From NCBI GenBank assembly GCA_964529745.1, contig CAZGZR010000005.1, positions 1 through 64,000 of the forward strand: 64,000 nucleotides of DNA. The letters are read 5' to 3'. The notes under the pieces were generated by a model. That model saw only the letters and a list, made by a program, of their open reading frames with translations. It was not told the DNA's origin and did no database searches. This DNA is from RBG-16-57-9 sp964529745 (GTDB lineage: Archaea > Thermoproteota > Bathyarchaeia > TCS64). The translations under genes were made by a program, and so were the position numbers. This document shows, piece by piece, positions 50,587-58,557 of the stretch (positions within the stretch are counted from its first letter, which is position 1; each line of letters begins with the position of its first letter).

Positions 50587-51486
50587 CTGTTCGATTACTC
50601 GGTTGAGCAGAAGACCTACGAGATAGGCGGCACCGTGATCGGCGGGGAGCCCGGCCTCAACCCCACCGTCATGGTGGGATCCATGTTCTACAAGGGGGAC
50701 AGAACAGTGGAAAAAAGGACCGAGGGCCTGTTCAAGAAGGACGAGGCCGAGGGGGTTCTGCGGAAAGCGGAGGAGATGTCGGACTCGACGGGGCTGCCGT
50801 CCATGGTGGACCTCATAGCGGAGAACGCCGCGGCGGCGTCGAGGTTCCTGGGCTTCGTGTACGAGGCCACGGACATGCCCATCTTCCTCGACATCGTGTC
50901 CGAGATTGGCCTCACGGAGTCCCTGCAGTACGCCTCGGATCACGGGATGATGGACAGGATCATTGTCAACTCGCTGAATCCCCACTCGGGTGAACGGCTG
51001 TACGAAAAGATCAGGGAGACTGGCTGCGCCAGCGCCGTCCTGCTGCTCCACAGCTCCGAGTACATGTTGACCTCCAACAAGGACCCGCTCGTGGAGACGA
51101 TGGTGCCCAGGGCAGAGGCGGCGGGGATAAGGAACATGCTCATGGACACGGCGGTCATCGACATCCCATCCCTGGGATTGGCAACCGAGGCGATCCACAG
51201 GATCAAGGACAGGTACGGCTACCCGTGCGGCTGCGGAGCCCACAACGCCGTGGCGTCGTGGAAGCGGCTGAGGAAGAAGTACACGAGGGACGCCGTCTCG
51301 GTGGCGGTGGGCGTGGTGAACGCGCTGCCTGTTGCCGCCGGGGCCGACTTCGTCATCTACGGGCCGCTGAGGAACGCGGAGACCATATACCCGGCCGTGG
51401 CCATGATAGACGCCGCCTACAGCCAGCAGATGATAGAGAAACATAAAAGGCCGAGCAGGAGCCACCCCCGGTTCAGGATAGGCTAG
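50587..51486 (+). CDS. Tetrahydromethanopterin S-methyltransferase subunit H-like (MtrH) methyltransferase
   Basis: 299 aa if begun at CTG 50587, 283 aa from GTG 50635. The family N-terminus (M-F-x-[FY]..EQ..YEIGG, then IGGEPG.NPT) is present only with the longer form: FDYSVEQKTYEIGG precedes the GTG. Then VMVGSMFYKGD, SMVDLIAENAA, FLDIVSEIGL, VNSLNPHSGERL and CGCGAHNAVASW, the TIM-barrel pterin methyltransferase. It moves a methyl group between a corrinoid protein and tetrahydromethanopterin. No other Mtr subunit is near; with RACo it suggests a stand-alone methyl transfer route. Confidence 0.87.
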   Translation: MFDYSVEQKTYEIGGTVIGGEPGLNPTVMVGSMFYKGDRTVEKRTEGLFKKDEAEGVLRKAEEMSDSTGLPSMVDLIAENAAAASRFLGFVYEATDMPIFLDIVSEIGLTESLQYASDHGMMDRIIVNSLNPHSGERLYEKIRETGCASAVLLLHSSEYMLTSNKDPLVETMVPRAEAAGIRNMLMDTAVIDIPSLGLATEAIHRIKDRYGYPCGCGAHNAVASWKRLRKKYTRDAVSVAVGVVNALPVAAGADFVIYGPLRNAETIYPAVAMIDAAYSQQMIEKHKRPSRSHPRFRIG

Positions 51487-51581
51487 AAATCAGCCAGTGT
51501 CCTAACAGGGTATTGCGAGTAAAACAAATCTTAACCTATTTTATAATACATCAGCCTGTACCATGTTTTGAGGCAGTATAG

Positions 51582-52700
51582 TTGAAGATCACCGACATCA
51601 GGGCCATAGCCCTCAAGATACCGTTGAAGGAGGGATCGCCCGTCTCAGCCTACCCCAACCGGAGGAGGGTGCACATACTCGTCGAGGTCTCCACGGACGA
51701 GGGCATAGCAGGGTACGGCGAGTCCATCCCGTTCACATACGGCTCCGTGGGCGGATACATCGAGCAGCAGCTGAAGCCTCTGCTAGTTGGGGAGAACCCG
51801 ATGCACGTGGATAGGCTCTGGGACAAGGCCTACAGGGTGAGCTTCGGCCACGGCATAAGAGGCATCTCGCTGTACGCGTTGAGCGCGGTCGAGGTCGCCC
51901 TCTGGGACATCATCGGGAAAGCCAGGAAGCTCCCGGTCTATGAGATGATTGGCGGCCTCTGCCGGGAGAAGATCAAGGCCTACGCGAGCCTGATGGAGTA
52001 CCGAAAACCAGAGGAAGTCGGGAATATATCGGTCCAGTGGGTCGAGGAGGGGTACAAGGCGGTCAAGATCCATCAGGGGAGAAGCGACGCGGTGGAGTCC
52101 ACGAAGGCCGTGAGGGACGCCGTCGGCGACGACGTGGAGATCATGCTCGACGTGAACGGCGCGTGGACGCCCATGGAGGCGGCTAAACACGTCAAAGCCC
52201 TTGAGAGATATGATCTCACGTGGCTCGAGGAGCCCATCTGGCCCGTGGACGACTACGGCAGCCTGGCGAGGCTCAGGGAGAAGACGAGCATACCCATCGC
52301 CGGCGGCGAGAACGAGCATACTCACCACGGGTTCAGGAACCTGATAACCCGGGGCGCGGTGGACATAGTTCAGCCGGACGTGATCATGACGGGCGGCATC
52401 TCCACGTGCAAGAAGATATTCGCCCTCGCTGAGGCCTGGAACCTCGGCGTTGCCACACACAGCTTCTTCTATGGGCCAGGCGTCCCGGCGTCGGTGCACC
52501 TGAGCCTTAGCAACGTGAGGAGCGAGTGGGTGGAGATAAACGCGGTCCCACTGGAGGCCTTCTTCATAGACCCGGCGTACAGGCCGGTAAAGGGGTACAT
52601 CTCGGCTCCCGACAAGCCCGGGCTGGGCTTCGAGGTGGACTGGGATGTAGTGGAGAAGTACATGGTGAAGGAGGCCCCCACAGGTTCCCTCTACTATTGA
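51582..52700 (+). CDS. Enolase-superfamily (mandelate racemase-like) enzyme
   Basis: 372 aa from TTG 51582. A capping domain (residues 1-125) precedes a barrel with metal ligands Asp in MLDVNGAW, Glu in WLEEPIWP and Glu in AGGENE. General bases: KAVKIHQG (Lys-x-His in place of the Lys-x-Lys of mandelate racemase), Asp in QPDVIMTGG and His in ATHSFFYGP. This matches acid-sugar dehydratases or racemases. Substrate unknown. It follows the MtrH-like gene by 95 nt on the same strand. Confidence 0.83.
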   Translation: MKITDIRAIALKIPLKEGSPVSAYPNRRRVHILVEVSTDEGIAGYGESIPFTYGSVGGYIEQQLKPLLVGENPMHVDRLWDKAYRVSFGHGIRGISLYALSAVEVALWDIIGKARKLPVYEMIGGLCREKIKAYASLMEYRKPEEVGNISVQWVEEGYKAVKIHQGRSDAVESTKAVRDAVGDDVEIMLDVNGAWTPMEAAKHVKALERYDLTWLEEPIWPVDDYGSLARLREKTSIPIAGGENEHTHHGFRNLITRGAVDIVQPDVIMTGGISTCKKIFALAEAWNLGVATHSFFYGPGVPASVHLSLSNVRSEWVEINAVPLEAFFIDPAYRPVKGYISAPDKPGLGFEVDWDVVEKYMVKEAPTGSLYY

Positions 52701-52795
52701 CCTGAGCGCCTAGTAAAAAGTCGATGACGTATACTGGTTGATTTCTTATTTACAGCAAATAAAGTTGAAATACACTGCCAATGGAAGTTCTATCC

Positions 52796-53368
52796 ATGAA
52801 ACCGAATCGTGTCTTGATCTTAATGGCGAGCCCGCGCAAGAACGGCAACAGCACGATCCTGGCGTTGAAAGCCGCCGAGGGAGTCAAAGCCGCGGGCGGC
52901 GAGGCCGACGTGGTTCCGATAGGAAAAATGAGCATCGCCCCCTGCACGGCGTGCGACTCCTGCAGGGTGAACCCGGAGGCGGGGTGCGTGATCGAGGACG
53001 AAATGCAGCCGCTGTACAAGAAGCTCAGGGACGCACAGGGAGTGATATTCGCGACCCCGGTCTACTGGTTCAACGTGTCCGCCCAGATGAAGCTGTTCAT
53101 CGACAGAACATACGCGGTACACGATGAAGACGGCTACGCGCTCACCGGGAAGGACGTTGGCGTGATCCTGACCTACGAGGACGAGGACGTGTTCGCCTCG
53201 GGGGGAGTCAACGCGCTGCGCGGTTTCCAGGACATATGCGCCTACGTCAAGGCCCGTCTCGTGGGGGCGGTCTACGGAAGCGCGGGTAAGGCGGGGGACG
53301 TCCAAGCCAACCCTGAACTGTTACAGAAGGCTCACGAACTAGGGAGGAAGATAGCCACTAAGAGATAG
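52796..53368 (+). CDS. Iron-sulfur flavoprotein (Isf-like)
   Basis: About 190 aa from ATG 52796 (ATG 52781 possible). FMN loop ASPRKNGNSTILA at the start, then a compact cluster motif CTACDSCRVNPEAGC (C-x2-C-x2-C-x7-C), then ATPVYWFNVSAQMKLFIDR. This is the archaeal iron-sulfur flavoprotein type, passing electrons between ferredoxin and flavin. It may supply electrons to a corrinoid activator such as RACo (inference). A decayed gene follows directly. Confidence 0.83.
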   Translation: MKPNRVLILMASPRKNGNSTILALKAAEGVKAAGGEADVVPIGKMSIAPCTACDSCRVNPEAGCVIEDEMQPLYKKLRDAQGVIFATPVYWFNVSAQMKLFIDRTYAVHDEDGYALTGKDVGVILTYEDEDVFASGGVNALRGFQDICAYVKARLVGAVYGSAGKAGDVQANPELLQKAHELGRKIATKR

Positions 53369-53662
53369 GTGAGTGAATTGATGAAGTATCTCGAATTCTT
53401 CGAGTATTCTGCTGAGGATCTCGAAAAGTTAATAGAAAAAACGTGAAAATGACAGAGATGAGAAGAAAGGATCTGTCTCAGTACCCAGAGTATCTTTTTC
53501 CTCCACACAACATCGGTGGGGAGACTAAGGGTTGAAGCCACGCCAGAGCAGATAGTGAGAGGTGTAAACTATTGGCTCCCTGAACTAAAACTCAAGTTTA
53601 TGCCTATATTCGAGAACGCCAGATTCATTGACAATAAAGACGATCATTTTTTCAATATTTAG
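53369..53662 (+). pseudogene. Frameshifted pseudogene (DUF3303-like)
   Basis: Three pieces in different frames make one protein. MKYLEFFEYSAEDLEKLIEK ends at TGA 53444; MTEMRRKDLSQYPEYLFPP and NIGGETKG end at TGA 53533; VEATPEQIVRGVNYWLPELK and KFMPIFENARFID end at TAG 53660. The first shift is explained by one missing A in the run at 53436-53441. The LFPPH and TPEQ...FW/YW-x-PELK-x-KF-x-PIFE pattern recalls small DUF3303-type proteins. Gene decay, or less likely a poor assembly at an A-run, explains it. Confidence 0.65.
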
Positions 53663-53759
53663 ATGATGGTTCGATGAAGTGAGGATAAAATCATCGCCCC
53701 ACACACTTTGTATGGTAAATTTAAAATAGGGCTGATCGCGCATGGGGGCAGGCCGTGTC

Positions 53760-54056
53760 TTACTTCTTTGCCGGTTTTTTCTCGGACCGGAGCACCTTTT
53801 CCAGTCCTTTGACGTTTTCCCTTAGATACACCAGGTCTGAATGAAACATCCCTACCCCTTTTCTCAGACGCGAGAACTCCTGGGAGAATTCTGGTGAGTG
53901 CAACAATTGTTCAAGTGATTCAAGGTGCTTCAGCAATGGGTCGATCCTCAATTTAGTCCAATCTGTCTTGGAATCAAGATCTGAGAACTCCACTTTCAAT
54001 TTCTCGAGAGCTTTCCTCAGTCGGGGCAAGTCCGCCTTATACACTCTATCTACCAT
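53760..54056 (-). CDS. Small helical (coiled-coil) protein of unknown function
   Basis: 98 aa, almost wholly charged helix (PRLRKALEKLKVEFSDLD, LLKHLESLEQLLHS, SRLRKGVGMFHSDLVYLREN) with a basic KKPAKK end. No family recognised. Upstream, at 54135-54149, ATTGGAC-A-GTCCAAT is a perfect 7-bp inverted repeat and may be its operator. The surrounding sequence is more AT-rich than the genome average. Confidence 0.55.
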   Translation of the reverse strand: MVDRVYKADLPRLRKALEKLKVEFSDLDSKTDWTKLRIDPLLKHLESLEQLLHSPEFSQEFSRLRKGVGMFHSDLVYLRENVKGLEKVLRSEKKPAKK

Positions 54057-54134
54057 TTCTTTCTTGGATTTCGTGAGTGTTAGTAAATATAGTGGTTTCG
54101 TTGAACTTACAGAGAAATAAGGATAGAATCATCG

Positions 54135-54149
54135 ATTGGACAGTCCAAT
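54135..54149. promoter_or_regulatory. 15-bp inverted repeat in an AT-rich intergenic region
   Basis: ATTGGAC-A-GTCCAAT lies in the 273-nt gap (54057-54329) between the coiled-coil gene and tRNA-Leu; the rest of the gap is AT-rich, with a GGTATAATAATATG run near 54200 and nothing else recognisable. Confidence 0.35.
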
Positions 54150-54329
54150 TGAGAATAACCTGTCTCTGGATGAAAGAAGGGTTTCTGTGTTACGTATATG
54201 GTATAATAATATGATTATCTTTTTTCTTCATCTCTTAGAAGGTCTTATCTATCTTAGAGTAGTCGAGAGAGATTGGATTCATTTTATGATGAATGTATAA
54301 ATATCGTGAACATATGTGAATAGTGTAGA

Positions 54330-54435
54330 TGCGGGAGGAGGGACTCGAACCCTCGAAGTCCTAAGACACGAGATATCTCACCCGAGGACTCGGATCTTAA
54401 GTCTCGCCCCTTTGACCAACCTCGGGAACTCCCGC
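54330..54435 (-). tRNA. tRNA-Leu (anticodon TAA) with a 21-nt intron
   Basis: Reverse complement: acceptor GCGGGAG pairs with CTCCCGC, discriminator A, long variable arm (GTC/GAC), T arm GAGGG-TTCGAGT-CCCTC. The anticodon stem CGAGA pairs with TCTCG only if 21 nt (54375-54395) after CTTAAG are removed, which puts the intron at the usual archaeal position 37/38. The mature tRNA would be 85 nt. CCA not encoded. Confidence 0.88.
54375..54395 (-). other. tRNA-Leu intron
   Basis: 21 nt between nucleotides 37 and 38. It contains a small CCGA/TCGG hairpin, as expected of an intron spliced by the archaeal tRNA endonuclease at a bulge-helix-bulge. Exact edges can slip by one base, as AT ends both sides. 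Confidence 0.7.
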
Positions 54436-54475
54436 CCGCAGAATAAGGGGCAGAGAGCCAGACTAAAAAACTTGC

Positions 54476-54658
54476 CTAGTGAACCCGCCTGCTACGGTTC
54501 ACCGTCTTCCTGTTGTTAGCCGGCTTCCTCAACGTGCTGGAGGCGCCGTAACCGCACGCCGCACAGACCTTGTTCCTGATATGGTAGGCGCGCCTGCCGC
54601 AGCGCCTGCAACGTATATGGATCCTCTTCCCATGGTGAATCGGTGCTTTGGTGGGCAT
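54476..54658 (-). CDS. rpl37e: Ribosomal protein L37e
   Basis: 60 aa. The zinc ribbon HIRCRRCGRRAYHIRNKVCAACG with two CxxC pairs, flanked by Lys/Arg-rich ends, is L37e of the large subunit. It follows the Sm-like gene by 12 nt; LSm-L37e is a common archaeal pair. The C-terminal tail (RKTVNRSRRVH) is different from the usual Trp-containing end. Confidence 0.92.
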   Translation of the reverse strand: MPTKAPIHHGKRIHIRCRRCGRRAYHIRNKVCAACGYGASSTLRKPANNRKTVNRSRRVH

Positions 54659-54670
54659 CTGTCTTCAGCT

Positions 54671-54898
54671 CTACTCCGGCGGCGGGCTTATCATTATGAC
54701 GTTGTCGCCGCGGAGCACTATGGTGCCGATCTCCTTGACGTTCATCGGGTCGCTTACCTCCTCGGCGTTACTCATGTAGAGGTTGACGTGCTGGTCGAAC
54801 CCCTCCAGGACACCCCTGAGGGTCCTGCCGCCCCTAACCTTGATAAGCACAGTCTTGCCGACGCTTCGCTCTAGCACTTTCTCAATCATGTCAGCCAC
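54671..54898 (-). CDS. Sm-like archaeal protein (SmAP)
   Basis: 75 aa. Sm1 motif VLIKVRGGRTLRGVLEGFDQHVNLYM and Sm2 motif GTIVLRGDNVIMI. Forms heptameric rings that bind U-rich RNA. In operon with L37e. The TATA box on the minus strand is CTTTTATAG at 54951-54959. Confidence 0.93.
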   Translation of the reverse strand: MADMIEKVLERSVGKTVLIKVRGGRTLRGVLEGFDQHVNLYMSNAEEVSDPMNVKEIGTIVLRGDNVIMISPPPE

Positions 54899-55227
54899 TC
54901 ACATTTCCTCTCCGGAGACACTCAGGCTTAATTCGAATAACAGGTATCGCCTATAAAAGTTTGTATTACATGAAGGGTTAAACACTCGGCAACCCTGTTT
55001 ACGCCCGGAACGAAAGAAGGCATAAAAACGCCTCTCTGCGCGAGAGAGAACATAATAATCGGGTAACGTTTATTAGGGAGCAGTAGCCAATTGTTATAGC
55101 CTCGTTAGGGTTAGGAAGGTTTCTGTAAAATAGGTGAATCATGTTTAATGACGGAATCCGATCCCTCCGACATTAATGAACCCGCCCTTACCCGTTTAAC
55201 GAGTCAAACTCAAAAAAGGTTGATTTA
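54899..55227. other. Divergent promoter region between LSm and rpoB
   Basis: 329 nt without a gene. Near the left it has the TATA box of the LSm-L37e operon. The rest shows AT-rich stretches (GTTTATTAG at 55069, GTTTAATGAC at 55143) and a GAGCAGTAGCC run, and ends with AAAAAAGGTTGATTTAATG just before rpoB. The rpoH (Rpo5) gene that often precedes rpoB in archaea is not here on either strand. Confidence 0.6.
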
Positions 55228-58200
55228 ATGCTTCTCACAGAAAACGACCTCTGGGATTTGATGAAGTCCTTCTACAACGAGGAGGGCCTCGTCAAGCAGC
55301 ACCTGGACAGCTACAACGACTTCGCCAGGAACACGCTGCAACAGATAATAGACGAGATCGGGGGCATCCAGATCGAGGTCCCCAACCACACCTACAACAT
55401 ACGCTTCGGCGCCATAGAGATAGGAGATCCCCGGGTCGTGGAGGTGGACGGCACCAACCGGGAGGTCTACCCGCGGGAAGCCAGGATACGCAACCTCACG
55501 TACAGCGCCCCCCTCTACCTGGAGATAGAGCTGGACGACGAGGGCCGCGAGACCTACGAGCGGGTCAACATCGGCGACCTCCCCATAATGGTCAAATCTA
55601 ATCTCTGCCTCCTCAGCAGGCACACCGAGGACCAGCTCGTGAAGCTCGGCGAAGACCCCAAGGAGGTAGGCGGATACTTCATAGTCAACGGCAGCGAGCG
55701 CGTCATAGTGAGCCTGGAGGACCTGGCGCCCAACAGGGTGCTCGTTGAGACAGACACCAGGGGCGCCAGACCCGTCTACAAGGGCAAGGTCTTCAGCACC
55801 ACCGTGGGCTTCAGGGCCCGCATCGAGATGAGCCTCAAGTCCAAGGGCGAGATGGTGGTCACCATCCCCGGCGTCCCAGTGCCTGTGCCCCTCGTGGTCC
55901 TCATGAGGGCGCTGGGCGTCGAGACCGACCGTGATGTGGCCGAGATGGTCAGCCTCGACCCGGACATACTCAACGAGCTGGAGGCCAGCTTCAGGGAGGC
56001 GTCCAACGTCCAGAGCGTCGAGGACGCCGTGCTCTACATAGGCAACCGCGTCGCCTTCGGCCAGGTCAGGGAGTTCAGGATAAAGCGCGCCGAGACCATC
56101 CTCGACCGCAACCTGCTGCCCCACATAGGCCGCGAGCCCGAGGACAGGCTGGACAAGGCCATATTCCTCGGCGAGATGGCTTCGAGGATCATAGAGCTCA
56201 AGCTGGGCCAACGCCAGGAGGACGACAAGGACCACCTCAAGAACAAGAGGATAAAGCTCGCGGGGCCGCTGCTTGCCGAGCTGTTCAGATCCGCCTTCTG
56301 GAGCCTCTACAGGGACATGAGGTACCAGTTCAGGCGCATGAGCACCAGGCGCAAGGGCGTGCTCATCAGCGCAGCCGTCAGGCCCGGGATAATAACGAGC
56401 AGGATACAGCACGCCCTCGCCACCGGAAACTGGAGGCGGGGCCGCGTCGGCATGACCCAGCTCCTCGATCGAACCAACACCCTTTCAACCCTTTCTCACC
56501 TCCGCAGGCTCCAGTCGCCTCTGAGCCGGAGCCAGCCGAACTTCGAGGCCCGTGACCTCCACAGCACCCACTGGGGCAGGCTCTGCCCCAACGAGACCCC
56601 TGAGGGCGCCAACTGTGGCCTCGTCAAGAACCTGGCGCTCATGAGCAGCGTCAGCATCGGCACGGACGCCGAGAAGGTAAAGCGCACCCTCGAGTTCATG
56701 GGGGTCATCAGGGCCAAGGACGCCGACGAGCAGCTGCGCCACGAAGGCACCAAGGTGTTCATCGAGGGCTACCTCCTGGGGTACAGCACCTCGCCTGAGA
56801 TCCTTGTGAACACCTTCAGGGAGATGCGCCGCAGGGGCGAGATCAGCGGCCAGGCGAACATCGTCCTCTACCACGAGTACAACGAGATATACGTCAACTG
56901 TGACGAGGGTAGGATACGGAGGCCCCTCATCGTGGTGGAGGAGGGCAAGCCGCTGCTTAAGCAGAGGCACATCCGCAACATCAAGCAGGAGCGTTGGACC
57001 TGGAGCGACCTAGTCAGGGAGGGCATACTGGAGTACCTGGACGCCGACGAGGAGGAGAACGCCTACATAAGCATCGACCAGGAGACCTTCACCGAGGAGC
57101 ACACCCACATGGAGATATGCCCATACACCATCCTAGGCGTGGGTGCCGGCATCATACCATACGCCGAGCACAACCAGAGCCCCCGTAACACCTACCAGGC
57201 GGCCATGTCGAAGCAGGCGCCGGGCGTCTACGCGTTGAACTACAACGACAGGTCTGACACCCGCGGCCACCTGCTGCACTACCCGCAGAAGCCGCTGGTC
57301 TCGACGAAGCCCATGGAGGTCATAAACTACAACGACCGGCCGGCGGGCCAGAACTTCGTCCTCGCCATACTCAGCAGCATAGGGTACAACATGGAGGACG
57401 CCATCATATTCAACAAGGCCGCCGTGCAGCGTGGCCTAGGCCGCAGCAGCTTCTTCAGGATATACAAGGCCGAGTGCAAGCAGTACCTGGGCGGAGCAAA
57501 GGACAGGCTCACCATCCCCGAGGCAGGCATACGCGGCTACCACGGCGCCGAGGCGTACAGGCAGCTGGAGAGCGACGGCCTCATCGCCCAGGAGGCCGAG
57601 GTCAAGGGCGGGGACATCCTCATCGGCAAGACCAGCCCGCCCCGTTTCATGGAGGAGTACCGCGGCATAGAGATACGCGGCCCCCAGCTCCGGGACACAT
57701 CAATCGGGGTCAGGCCCACAGAAGTCGGCCTCGTTGACAGCGTGTTCATAACCAAGGACATCGAGGGAAGCCAGCTGGTCAAGGTCAAGGTGCGGAGCAA
57801 CAGGGTGCCCGAGCTGGGCGACAAGTTCGTCAGCAGGCACGGCCAGAAGGGCGTCATCGGCATGCTGGTGCCCCAGGAGGACATGCCCTTCAGCACAAGC
57901 GGAGTAACCCCGGACATCGTCATGAACCCCCACGCCTACCCCAGCCGCATGACCGTGGGCCAGTTCATCGAGGCCATCGCCGGGAAGGCGGCGGCCCTCA
58001 GGGGAGAGATCGTGGACGGCACGCCCTTCGCCAACGAGGACCCCAAGAGCCTCGAGGAGATTCTCACCGAGCTGGGCTTCCAGAGCGGCGGCCGAGAGAT
58101 GATGTACGACGGCATGAGCGGCAAGATGTTCGAGGCCGAGATATTCATCGGAGTCGCCTTCTACCAGAAGCTCCACCACATGGTCGTGGACAAGATCCAC

Positions 58201-58557
58201 GCCAGGGCCCGCGGTCAGGTCCAGATGCTCACAAGGCAGCCCACTGAAGGCAGGGCCAGGGGCGGCGGCCTCAGGTTCGGCGAGATGGAGCGCGACTGCC
58301 TCGTAGGTCACGGGGCGGCCATGCTGCTCAAGGACAGGCTCCTGGAGGAGTCCGACGCCTACACGATATACGTCTGTGAGAGATGCGGCCGACAGGGCTT
58401 CTACGACATAAGGCAGCGCAAGTACGTGTGCCCGACATGTGAGGGTAAGGGCGACATAGAGCCTGTCACCGTCTCGTACGCCTTCAAGCTTCTGCTGCAG
58501 GAGATGCAGAGCATGTGCCTGTCACCCAGCCTCGAGCTGGCCAAGGAGGTAGTCTAG
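55228..58557 (+). CDS. rpoB: DNA-directed RNA polymerase subunit B (Rpo2, unsplit)
   Basis: 1109 aa in one gene, not split into B' and B''. Recognisable blocks include the protrusion and lobe (YFIVNGSERVIVSLEDLAPN), LRRLQSPLSRSQPNFEARDL, HWGRLCPNETPEGANCGLV, YNMEDAIIFNKAAVQRG, GDKFVSRHGQKGVIGMLV, and a C-terminal zinc clamp CERCGRQGF...YVCPTC. With subunit A it forms the polymerase catalytic core. Starts at ATG 55228 with GGTTGAT before it. TTG of rpoA follows the TAG stop directly. Confidence 0.97.
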   Translation: MLLTENDLWDLMKSFYNEEGLVKQHLDSYNDFARNTLQQIIDEIGGIQIEVPNHTYNIRFGAIEIGDPRVVEVDGTNREVYPREARIRNLTYSAPLYLEIELDDEGRETYERVNIGDLPIMVKSNLCLLSRHTEDQLVKLGEDPKEVGGYFIVNGSERVIVSLEDLAPNRVLVETDTRGARPVYKGKVFSTTVGFRARIEMSLKSKGEMVVTIPGVPVPVPLVVLMRALGVETDRDVAEMVSLDPDILNELEASFREASNVQSVEDAVLYIGNRVAFGQVREFRIKRAETILDRNLLPHIGREPEDRLDKAIFLGEMASRIIELKLGQRQEDDKDHLKNKRIKLAGPLLAELFRSAFWSLYRDMRYQFRRMSTRRKGVLISAAVRPGIITSRIQHALATGNWRRGRVGMTQLLDRTNTLSTLSHLRRLQSPLSRSQPNFEARDLHSTHWGRLCPNETPEGANCGLVKNLALMSSVSIGTDAEKVKRTLEFMGVIRAKDADEQLRHEGTKVFIEGYLLGYSTSPEILVNTFREMRRRGEISGQANIVLYHEYNEIYVNCDEGRIRRPLIVVEEGKPLLKQRHIRNIKQERWTWSDLVREGILEYLDADEEENAYISIDQETFTEEHTHMEICPYTILGVGAGIIPYAEHNQSPRNTYQAAMSKQAPGVYALNYNDRSDTRGHLLHYPQKPLVSTKPMEVINYNDRPAGQNFVLAILSSIGYNMEDAIIFNKAAVQRGLGRSSFFRIYKAECKQYLGGAKDRLTIPEAGIRGYHGAEAYRQLESDGLIAQEAEVKGGDILIGKTSPPRFMEEYRGIEIRGPQLRDTSIGVRPTEVGLVDSVFITKDIEGSQLVKVKVRSNRVPELGDKFVSRHGQKGVIGMLVPQEDMPFSTSGVTPDIVMNPHAYPSRMTVGQFIEAIAGKAAALRGEIVDGTPFANEDPKSLEEILTELGFQSGGREMMYDGMSGKMFEAEIFIGVAFYQKLHHMVVDKIHARARGQVQMLTRQPTEGRARGGGLRFGEMERDCLVGHGAAMLLKDRLLEESDAYTIYVCERCGRQGFYDIRQRKYVCPTCEGKGDIEPVTVSYAFKLLLQEMQSMCLSPSLELAKEVV

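Noticed and set aside
55225..56412. 395-aa minus-strand open frame over rpoB
   Set aside because: Shadow of the polymerase gene; no start signals or motifs.
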